Positions 54,776 through 64,000 of a stretch of 64,000 nt of DNA are shown one piece after another (positions within the stretch are counted from its first letter, which is position 1; each line of letters starts with the position of its first letter). The notes below the pieces were generated by a model. The model was not told where the DNA came from. It saw only the letters and a program-made list of their open reading frames with translations, and ran no database searches. The stretch covers positions 68,983,453 to 69,047,452 of the forward strand of contig CM049311.1 in NCBI GenBank assembly GCA_026874595.1. The letters are read 5' to 3'. The stretch is from Sipunculus nudus. Its lineage: Eukaryota; Annelida; Sipuncula; Golfingiida; Sipunculidae. Both the position numbers and the translations under genes were made by a program.

Positions 54776-57700
54776 CTGTTGCAAAACATATGAGTGATGT
54801 AAGTGCAACACACGTGCATGTCTCATACGTTTTCTTTTCTTTTGTGACAACAAAATCAAGCAAATTGACTATTCAAGGCTCATTTCAGAGAACACTACAT
54901 TTAAACCCGAAGCACAATCTTTTTCGCTACAGGTTATAGTGTCATTCTCCACTTCGCCCTAATCCATATTCTTAAACTTACGTGTTATAGCACGTGAACT
55001 TCGACTGCAGACTTGAAATCATCGCATTGTCCTTGTGCAAACCAATGGGACACAGTGTACTGAAAAACCATATTTGAGAAAAAAATATGTTGAAACTCTA
55101 GCACATTCAGAACAAAAGGTTTAGATCTCCTTTACATTGATATATTTCATATAACTTATGTGATTCTTCATGGCACCTGTGCACATGCGTGATTCCTCAT
55201 GGCACCTGTGACACATAAATACCTGTTTTAAGGACTGGTCTGTGACCACAACGTAGAATAACCATGAGACAAGGAAGGTACATGCGTTATCATTTAGCCT
55301 CCTGACTTCGAATTCTCGATCTTACTTTGTATTTCGTAACCAGAAGGTAAATATCGAAATAGGTTTTATTGAGTGGTCAATATTTTGCCTAAGAGGATCC
55401 TTGAGTATGTCAACGGGAAACTTTAGCCCAAAATCCAATAAGTAAACCACTTGGCTACGTACTAAGTTCACCCAAATGTACATGATTACCTAATGACCTT
55501 AAAGTATAATATATCTTTTTGTATTAGTTTAACATTTTTTCTTAGTATTTCTTCATATTTGTATTGTAATGTGTATTTATATATCATTGTCATATTGATC
55601 ATATTATCTTGTATTTTATACCTGGGATATGGCCCTGCCTACAAGTAATCTTATGGTGCAAATCTACCCGGCAGAATGTTTGTAATTAATATATTAATAA
55701 ATACTTCAGAATGTAGAATCCTAGAATTCTTGAAGTAATCTAAAATGATTCTTGTCTTGGACTAAATTAGGACTCTTCCGGGTCTTTATAATATCCCCTT
55801 TATATATAAGAGTTCTGTTTGGATCCTTCTGTGTTTATTATATTGCACTGTTTGGACCAGTTCTTTAAGAAGTGGACCATGGGCCATGACGCAGAGCTGA
55901 ATCTGACATACAGGTGACGCATGCATTAATTATTTATCTGGTGACAAATATTTGATAAGGACCCTAGAACAATGCGAAGTATGACTTCTGAAGTGCTCAA
56001 AATAATGCTTTTATTTACCTTAGTCCATGGAAAATAGGTAACATTGGACTAATTTAGGGTTTCCCACAAGATTTTACCAGAAAATACTTATATTCTAGGT
56101 CAGAAGTTTATATATGTATACGTGTGCTAATATCATGTTCAATCACCTAGCTCGCAGAATATAGGTCAGCATGACTTAATTTCAGGTTTCCAAGGGCATT
56201 TCCCAAGGACCTTCCTGGATGTACAGTTAGAAGTTTCTGGGTCTAACGATTACGGTTTGTGTTCTATTAACGGCCGGATTGCTTTATTTGAAGATCTCTT
56301 AACGAGAGTGAGATAAAAGCGGAAATTTAGAAAAAAAAACACAGGTGGCGCCACAAATCTTCAGCAACTGATGAAGCACTCCATGATCAATATGCATGGA
56401 GAGAATCACTGCAAACAATGGATTAGTTATTCAGATACAGGGGCTTTTATATCAAATTTGAATAATATGTGGGGGTAATTACAAGCCCCATAGTACGAGG
56501 GGTATAGGTCACAGTGACCTAATTTTAGGTTTCCAAAGAATTTTTATGGACCTCCACAGGTATTCAGTTAAAAGTATCTAGGTCCAGCGGTTACAATTTT
56601 TTGCACTGTTAACGGACGACGAGACGGCAGGACGGAAAAAGACTAATCGCTATATCTCAGATGACTTTCAGTAAGCTAAGCTTACAATGTGTTTACAGAC
56701 TTATAACATAAATGACAATGTCTGGATGTATATTTTAGCAGAGTCTGGAAATAATTATTAGAACCACAAGTCTTATACAATGTTGTTATGAAACAAAAAC
56801 AAAGTCAAGAGGATGTTGACGCAGAATTAATGAAATTAAGTGAAAAGTAAAGCAAAGTCACAGATGGTTATCAATAAAAAGGAAGCTTTTATAGATTAAA
56901 TGTACTTGAATTAAAAATATTGCAAACGTACCTGTCATAGAGGTAATCAATTATGATTTCAAGTTATTTGTTATTATATTGTTACTATAATCTTCCTTAA
57001 AATATGATTCATTTGAAAGGATATATGTTATGCATGTATTAATTATTAATGTTATGATCTGGTTATAAAGAAACCTTGAACAATGGGTAGAATGACTTTC
57101 AGAATACTACAAACATGTATTTTGCCCATAATCTTTGGACAAATAGGCACCAGGACCTTAAGGTTTCCAAGTGGACTTTACCAGAAACTCCCTAGATGCT
57201 TAGGCAGTAGTTTCAACGTCAGACTGCTACCATTTGTTGTCCATCTGATTAATATGGTACTCAGATAAAACAATATATTTCACAGTGACCTTATTTTGGA
57301 GACAATGAAAAGACAACCCTTTACATTAAGAAACACATTTTTATACCCCACAGTTAAAATGTGTGCCCTGTCTGACTTTTTGGGTGTTCATAATTAGGTT
57401 CTCTCCTCATTGCTCACAGAATATAGGTAACAGTGACCTAATTTCAAGCTTCTAATGAGACTTGCAAAGGACCTCCCTGGATGTCATTTAAAAGGTTCTA
57501 GGTCAAACAGTAAAGTGTTCTGCCTTGTCTGACTGTCAAGGTACTCATAACCATATTTTTGGCCAGTCGCTTACAGATTATAGGTCACCATGACCTAGTT
57601 TCAGATTTCCAAGGATATTAACCCTAGACCTCCCTGAATGTCACATTAGAAGATTTTAAGCCAAATGGAAACATTCTGTGCCCTGACTCTCTGGTTTTTC

Positions 57701-60700
57701 GGCCAGTAGCTTACAGAATATAGGTCACCATAACCTAATTTTGGGTTTCCGGGATTCGTCTAGGACATCCTTGGATGTACAGTTATAAGTTTCTTGGTCT
57801 AACGGATACCGATTGTGGCCTGTCTGAATGTCTGGGGGCTTAAAATCATGTTTTGGCCAGTCGCTCGCAGAATATAGGTCATTAGTTATTCAGATACTTG
57901 AGCTTTTGTGTCAAATTCTTCATTATTCTGGGGTGCACAAACAAGCCCCGTAACCCGGAGAATGTAGGTCATAGTGACCTTATTTCATGTGTTCAAGGAG
58001 ATATTTAATTGATCCCCCTTGATGTTCAGTTAAAAGTGTCTGGGTCCAGTGAAACGATTTGTGCCCTGTTAACGGATGGTCGGACAGACGGACAGACAGA
58101 CGGACGACGGACAAAGAGTGATTGCTTTAGCTTTAGATAACTTCCAGTCAGCTTAGCTAAAAACAGGGATTCGTTTGTACAAAACATATAGTAAAACATT
58201 TTCTATAGACATATAGGTTATATAATAATGGTATTTGTTGGAGGAACATGCGTGCTTTATGAACATGCGGTGATTAGACTAGTGTTGGCTGTTATTAATC
58301 AGACATGAATGTCTTAAATCTTCGTGCCCATGACATCGATAGGTTCCAGTTAATATAGTGACAAGCCTGTTCTTACTCATATCCTGTTAGAGCATCGCAG
58401 CGAGGATGACTGTAATTCCGGAAGTTCAGTTTTGCGCTGGCAATAACCGCCTTCGGTCCAATAGCTTCTCTGAAGAAATCTTTATTCGCTTTACTGGTGG
58501 CGCCATGATGGGACACTTTGTAGACAGTTGACTTCAAAGTCTTCCCTTGCCTATGATTTTCATAATGGTTCACCACCTATAACATTTTTTTAAAGCATGC
58601 TTTTTTAAAATATGTTTATATTCTTTTAAACAACATAGATAAACATACTCTAAAAGTTGACTACATACAGCACATTGCTTACTGTGGATTTAAATTTCGT
58701 GGGCGTCCGTTTCCGCATCATTTTTTCACAGAAATTATAGTTACAAAATGCTCTCATTCACATATAAAAGCCCAGAAAAATTTAATGATAATCCTTCATT
58801 AAAACTTCATAAAAACAAAGACATTCCATTATATGAACTTTTAAAACCATAAGAAATATGAGGTATTCATTGAATTCTTGATAAGAATAAGGATATAGGG
58901 ATATCCTTAAGCTCAACTTTAAATGACACACTGAATATACTGCTTTCCCATTGTTTCAATTTAAGGTGAAAACCACGAAATAGCCCCTGTTTTCTCCTGA
59001 TTTATAGTTAATGGAAAACAACTGAACAGCTTAATTTTCTATTTGATCCAGTCATACATGTATCTTAACAAAGCAGAAGTTGTTAAGTGTTTTTGAATCA
59101 TAGTACTTTGGGTTTCGGTATTCTTATGGCAAACATTAAAACAGTCACGGTACATGCGGATGGACCTCTGATTGATATCAATGTGCTAACCTGCTTTAAT
59201 GGTCCATTCTTTGATGTAGGTGATTTGTCCTCAAAATCTCCAGGCAACAACACGCTAACGCTACCAAAAAGCAGCTTTAGCAACAAGGAATCGGCATTCT
59301 TATAGTTGTCACTACAGCTCCCCATGTTGGCGGCTAAAACTTGAATGGTTACTCCGGGGCAAAGGGTAATTTCCCCGCACTCATCTTCATATGGCCCACA
59401 AGGTTGACCCCCGTTAAACTCCGTAACAGAAATCTCTTCTCCTTCTTTCCGACCTATCCAGGCGTCTAGATTGGTAGGTAAAGCATCCTTTGTACAGCTT
59501 ATATACAAGTTTTTAACTCCAGACGGGGGCTTATCAAATGTTTTGGTAAGCAGATTGTAGTGATCTTGATCGTTGTGACTGATGAAGATATTCTCTATCT
59601 GGTCCTCTTTACCGTGAAGGAATGCTAGGGTACGCTGTTCTTGCCAATAATTTTCATTGCCTCCTTTGTGGCCACCAAAGTCAATGATGGAGAGTTTGCC
59701 GTCAGGACACTGAAGGACATTTGCGTCACCTTGCCCAGTAGGCAACACATACAGGTTCAGCTTGCTGTCTTTATCAGGCATTCTGTCCGAGTCTGAAAGG
59801 CGGATAATATATAAATATGAGAAGAAACGGTGGCTTTAGACGATAGTCTCACCATGGACTATGCGGGAGCTGTATTGATGAAAATGACGATAACCAACAT
59901 TCAATATGCTTGAAGGATGTCAGCTCTCTTCTTAGATATCCAATTATGTTCATGTCCAGCCATAATTTAAAATTCATGTAAATAATTTGCATTCGAATCT
60001 GATACTATAAATATCACATATTTAACCTGTAGGCTGGATACGCTTACAGGGTTTGATTAGTTATCCCCGTCCGTACTTGCGCTATATCTCAGAACTTTCA
60101 AAAAGTGACCTTTGGTCATAGTAATAGTTACAGATGACATGTAGATTTGACATATTTATTCATGACCTTGGCCTATTTTTCTATAGTTCGTGCCCGAGGA
60201 TTCCCTTGCAATCGCGCTCAGTGATTGCAAACTTAAAATCTTGATTGTTTTTGTCTGTCTTATGCAAATTTTTCCGGGCGAAAGCTAGATAGACTTAATA
60301 TTATGTTCTCAGTATCTTTAACTTATTCCAATCAACCAGTTATCATAAAGCTGATACTTAGTAAATGTTTGAATGTTGCCGAATATGTACTTCACTACAG
60401 GGTTACTGTAACCCCTAAATAGAATTGACGCAACAAACTATGTGAATCTTGCAGCATTTTCTGTATGAATTTGAATGAAATCAATAGATGCAGAAGCATG
60501 GGCCGTCACTCTGTTGAATTCGAGTTGGAGCCAACTTATAGCATATACCAAATACTGAGGGAAGTCAAGTGCTCCCGATCGGAACTAAGGTGTTAGGAAT
60601 CCTGATACAGAAGAGAGATGTCCAATGTCCATAATTGAGACATTTCATTTGTTTCCAAAAAATACTGTGTCCATTACTTACTCATTACCTCTAGCACAGA

Positions 60701-63658
60701 CACAGAGAAAAGCAGTTTACACTTTATTTTATGAAAATAGAAGAGTATAAAAATTATACATTTATAGGATAAGGAGATGATGCATCGCTATTTCTTTTTA
60801 TTAAGGTATACAAGTAGAAAATTGAAAGACAATATACTGAATGATGTTTTATGTACTAAGACAAGGGCCCGATAATCTTTCAAATCCCTTGAAATTGAAA
60901 GTTTTTTTAAGTACCTGAAGGCTGTTCCATATAACACTGCTTGGATAAAGGATGATTGATTAAAATTTCAGTGCATGCATGATTTTTTATGGTTATCTTG
61001 GCAGTTCTATAACGGGTGTTACAATGATGAACAAAATTAAGTCTTTATCAGATATGAAGTGACGAGTCCACGGAAACTTTTATAAGTTTAAAATCAATAA
61101 AAGGTACGTGTATCGTTTTCTCTATGTTTATCCATCCATTGTCGTATGATTAAGCTACGAGTCTGTTCTGACTTCTCGACCTTTAAACCATTAGATCGGA
61201 AGGCGACAAGTAGAGCAGCTTTTCGTTAAATGAAACTTTATGTCATATTTCTTATATGCGGTGGGAGGAGGTAACTTTTGTCATAATGGGGGGGGGGGGG
61301 GGGGAAGTCCCGAGGTTTTTCGCGGGTGTCCTCATTTAAGAGTGGAGTAGTCTTCTGATTGCACCCCAATTCAGTACCCCCTAACCTGTTCTCAGCAAAC
61401 TAGAAAGTGTCCAGAGGCCTGTTTCCCCGCCAAATGGAATGTAAGAAATGTGTACATACCTCATAACTGACCAAAAACACTTTTTGTAGGCTTAATCAGA
61501 GAACCTAACCTGCTGAAAAACGGAAAGTGACTCATAGGATGCACGTGCTATAATAATTAGCAGGAGTTCACAGTTAATTTTTTTTAGAAATAGTGTCGTA
61601 TGTGAAATGTTAAAATTTTGTATAAAACAATTATAACAAAAGCACCGCAAACGTGCATAATACACCCATTGCGTGGTTCTGGTGACCTCTGACCTCATTA
61701 AATAATGCGTGAACTTTTATGAGAATGTAATTCCGGTGAGAAACTCGATTGGTAAATATGTTTATGGATTTTAATGAAAATCAATAAGATATTTGGTGAG
61801 TCAAACTTGGGTGACCTCTTACCTTATAAAATATGTGTGGATAGTAAATATGCAGGAAATCGAAATTAGGCAAGATATAATATTAAATTTCAGCTGAATT
61901 TGATAAAAACCAATCGTATTCCTCGTAAGTTATCGCGGACAACATAAAGTAGCCCGTGTGACCTCTGACCTTATTAAATATGCGGGGATTTTGCGTATAA
62001 TCAAACTTGGGTGAGATTATTTATTGTTAAGTGGTTTCGTGAAAATCCATCAAAGCCCTGGTAAGTTATCACGGCGAAACTATAAAAGTGAATGGACGGA
62101 TGGACAGATAGATGGACTGAGGGACTTTGGGTATACCATAATACGTCCCGTCCTAAACGGCGTATTTAAAATCCAAAAATCATTCCAGTGTGACAAAAAC
62201 CTAATCAACTCTTGAGACCCTTAAGATGCACCTACTACTGTAATAAGAAGTAGATCCCAGTAAAACTTTTTTGGGGAAATGGTGTTACATATGAAATGTA
62301 AAAATTTTGTAAAAAAAAAGATTCATAAAAAATCGAAAAATCCAACAAGTGTGACCAAAACCTAATCAGCTCTGCTGACCCATAAGCTATATCTGCTACT
62401 TCAATTAGTTGTAGATCTGAGTCAAACTTTTTGAGATATATCGTAGAATATGAAATGTTAAAATTTTGCTTAAAAATAAAAAAAAATCCAAAAATCATTC
62501 GTGTGACCAAGACTGAATCAACTTTGAAGACCCATAAGATGCATCTACTACTACAATTCAAAGTAGATTCGAATAAAACTTTTAGAGATTTCGCTTCGTA
62601 TAAAATTGTTTACGGACGGACAGACGGACGGAGCTGATCACTATATCCCCTGCTCCGCTGAGGCGGGGGATACTAAGCATTTGACCATGGCCAGTAGTCT
62701 TTTGAATTAACGCACGGCAAGAGTAAAAGACACTTTTCAACTTACTTTTCGAGGAGAAAATGCTTATCTGATGCAGTGATGCTTATTCGGTCTAGTCAAA
62801 ATTGAAAGATTCTAAATGCAAAGATCGTTAATCAACAATCACCAGACTTTAAAGCGGGCCATCTCCGTACAATGTTATTTATGTATAGCTAACGATAATA
62901 TATCCTATACACGGAGGTTGTCTATAAACTCTCATGGACTGGAACCATTCAGCTCACACTTACCACAGCTGCCCATTGTGGGAAAGATGCAGGCCTTGTC
63001 TCCGTCACAAGTCTGAACATCGGGGTTCAAGCATCCGGAAGGAATGGATTCACACTTTCCACCATCTTTTTCGCATAACTGATCTGAGTAGATTAATGAA
63101 TAATGTAAAATACTTTTTACCAGCCATGATCTAATGTAATATACTGCAGTTCAATTTAAAGTTTATACATTATATATGACAGCAGTTAGTTAATACAGTA
63201 AAGCATTGTCACATATTATCACTTTACAAAGACCACTGGGAAATCCAGATGTAATTTGAAAATCAATTTGTCACGTTTAAATGGCAGATTATTATCTTAG
63301 ATCCGGGAAAATCTCTAAATTTGGGATTGATTTAAATTCTACCTTGCACCAGGACCAATAGTTTCACATAATGTCACGGAAATCCGTCAGTAATTTTGAA
63401 ATACCTCAACAAATCTGAACAAATCTAACGGACAATTATAGAATACTATTATGCAAGGTGAAATATGTACATGTCTGAAATTGACCCAAATTAAAAGCTT
63501 ACGTTTATCTTTGATGCTACATAAAGAACTGCCACTTCTGGAATGCCCCCTCACACACACCCTGTTAGCTGGACCGTCACATATCTTTGGAGTGTTAGGA
63601 TCTCGGCATCCAGAAGGAACAGATTCACACCTTCCACCCAGTGCCTCACAGTCCGCAT
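54643..63658 (-). CDS. Gene A: secreted-type ComEC-like metallo-beta-lactamase protein, 3' six exons (5' part outside window)
   Basis: Exons on the minus strand: 63503-63658, 62964-63083, 59191-59792, 58377-58576, 54982-55059, 54643-54775. All have AG/GT sites and matching phases; together they give 429 codons including the stop, entered in phase 1, so at least one upstream exon lies to the right of the window. Order: two cysteine-rich exons, metallo-beta-lactamase core, HHG exon, two C-terminal exons. It is a paralogue of gene B's 3' half, with the same 602-nt core exon length. By analogy its missing 5' part should code a signal peptide and stanniocalcin-like modules; that is a prediction. 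No stop or frameshift is seen, so A is the better candidate for an active enzyme. Confidence 0.8.
54982..55059 (-). CDS. Gene A penultimate exon
   Basis: Acceptor TTTTTCAG, donor AC|GTAAGT; 78 nt, phase 2 at both ends. It codes TLCPIGLHKDNAMISSLQSK and FTCYN. It has two cysteines where gene B exon 10 has one. Confidence 0.76.
55060..58376. other. Gene A intron with dispersed repeats
   Basis: From about 55.5 to 58.15 kb the phrases ATAGGTCACCATGACCTA, TTTCCAAGG and TCTAGGTC recur at roughly 100-150 bp intervals, each block ending in a GGAC-rich stretch (near 56615-56640 and 58076-58105) followed by GCTATATCTCAGATGACTT-like sequence. A GGTGGCGCCAC motif is at 56345. This is a dispersed non-coding repeat family; related blocks end near 51430 and 52340. 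Confidence 0.6.
58377..58576 (-). CDS. Gene A HHG exon of the metallo-beta-lactamase fold
   Basis: Acceptor GTTATAG, donor GA|GTAAGA; 200 nt, phase 0 in and 2 out. It codes KSTVYKVSHHGATSKANK, then IGPKAVIASAKLN and YSHP. Same motifs as gene B exon 9; the usual G-H-P reads S-H-P here. Confidence 0.86.
58577..59190. other. Gene A intron between core and HHG exons
   Basis: About 600 bp, AT-rich, nothing recognised. The corresponding intron in gene B is about 1.2 kb. Confidence 0.5.
59191..59792 (-). CDS. Gene A metallo-beta-lactamase core exon
   Basis: Acceptor GCCTTTCAG, donor CAG|GTTAGC; 602 nt, phase 1 in and 0 out. It codes DSDRMPDKDSKLNLYVL, then PTGQGDANVLQC, SIIDFGGHKGG, FISHNDQDHYNLL (H-x-D-x-D-H), then NADSLLLKLLFG and VLLPGDFED. 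The ATG inside the exon is not the start: the acceptor in front of it and matching phase with the cysteine-rich exon show it is internal. Cysteine pairs CGPYEDEC and MGSC fall where gene B has them. Confidence 0.88.
59793..62963. other. Gene A intron with short tandem-like repeats
   Basis: A G-run lies at about 61286-61304. From 61480 to 62640 two phrases recur: GTGACCTCTGACCT...ATTAAATA (about 61682, 61811 and 61960) and AATCCAAAAATCATTC...GTGTGAC (about 62170, 62330 and 62490, roughly 155-bp spacing), ending in ACGGACGGACAGACGGACGG at about 62613. No coding sequence. Confidence 0.55.
62964..63083 (-). CDS. Gene A second cysteine-rich exon
   Basis: Acceptor TCTACTCAG, donor TGTG|GTAAGT; 120 nt, phase 1 at both ends. 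It codes QLCEKDGGKCESIPSGC, VQTCDGDKAC and MGSC: six cysteines. Related to the exon at 63503-63658 by C-E-x-x-G-G-[RK]-C-E-S. Gene B has no counterpart. Confidence 0.76.
63503..63658 (-). CDS. Gene A first cysteine-rich exon in the window
   Basis: Acceptor TTTCCCTAG, donor AAAC|GTAAGC; 156 nt, phase 1 at both ends. It codes DADCEALGGRCESVPSGC, PKICDGPANRVC and SSLC: six cysteines. Closest relative is gene B exon 7. Because every exon of this type is phase 1-1, they can be duplicated, lost or skipped without changing frame. Confidence 0.77.
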
Positions 63659-64000
63659 CTAGGGAAATGTATATTAAATGTATTAAAAGATATAATCACA
63701 AAGCATATTGTTTGCAACAGACAACAGACAGACAATGTACAGAGTGGAGGAATCTTTTAAGAAATCAAAGTCAATAAAAATCATTTTATTTGTAAGTAAA
63801 TCGGTAATCTTGTTATTCACACAATAATCATCAACCGATAAATCAAATCTTTTCTATATGTGTAATAGCTATAAACCATTATCAACCATCATGGGGTGTA
63901 TTAAAGTTTACCAGTTGAAGTGAAGGAGCTTACCCTACCAGCTTTCAGCTGAAGAGAAGGGGCTAACCCTACCCTTATGTTGACCAAGACACCCATACAA
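63659..64000. other. Gene A intron at window edge
   Basis: No exon recognised. The upstream part of gene A continues beyond 64000. Confidence 0.5.

Overview
This 64 kb window looks like animal nuclear DNA, most likely a marine mollusc or another lophotrochozoan. The basis is AT-rich non-coding DNA, short exons with GT/AG splice sites, many simple repeats and G/C homopolymer runs, and a mix of Ty3/gypsy, Gmr1-like, DIRS, tRNA-SINE, LINE and foldback elements. The species cannot be named from sequence alone. All host genes I can support lie on the minus strand.

The host content is a tandem family of secreted proteins, read right to left. Gene A (63658 down to 54643, its 5' part beyond the right edge) has two small cysteine-rich exons, then a metallo-beta-lactamase fold of the ComEC/Rec2 type in one 602-nt exon and a 200-nt exon, then two C-terminal exons. 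Gene B (37676 down to 10767) has a signal-peptide exon, five exons coding two stanniocalcin-like modules, one cysteine-rich exon, and the same 602-nt and following exons. Locus C (5090 down to 4061) keeps only decayed copies of the first and last exons. Gene B's eleven exons join in one consistent frame (2409 nt), but inclusion of cysteine-rich exon 7 makes a TAG at its junction with exon 8. Skipping exon 7 (147 nt, phase 1-1) leaves an open frame of about 753 aa. I know of no described stanniocalcin-like plus metallo-beta-lactamase protein; this is the main candidate for something new.

Layout from left to right: 1-4060 non-coding; 4061-5090 remnant C; 5.1-10.7 kb non-coding with microsatellites; 10767-37676 gene B. 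The introns of gene B hold an antisense gypsy-like element (12136-15672) and a tRNA-SINE (about 15885-16240) in intron 10, a DIRS-type tyrosine-recombinase retrotransposon (about 19787-24609) and a nine-copy 242-bp tandem array (25610-27790) in intron 7, and a 4.4 kb foldback element (28117-32556) in intron 6. From 37.7 to 54.6 kb is intergenic DNA with a LINE 3' fragment, a complete-looking 7.8 kb LTR element with 5-bp target duplication and integrase ahead of reverse transcriptase (39196-47021), a 660-bp tandem duplication and a second foldback-like structure. Gene A fills 54643 to the right edge, its introns rich in dispersed repeats ending in GGAC-rich stretches.

In function, the host proteins probably act outside the cell: signal peptide, many cysteines, cysteines inside the metallo-beta-lactamase domain, and an intact ComEC-like metal-ligand set in both A and B. 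A secreted phosphodiesterase or nuclease is a reasonable guess, not a demonstrated function.
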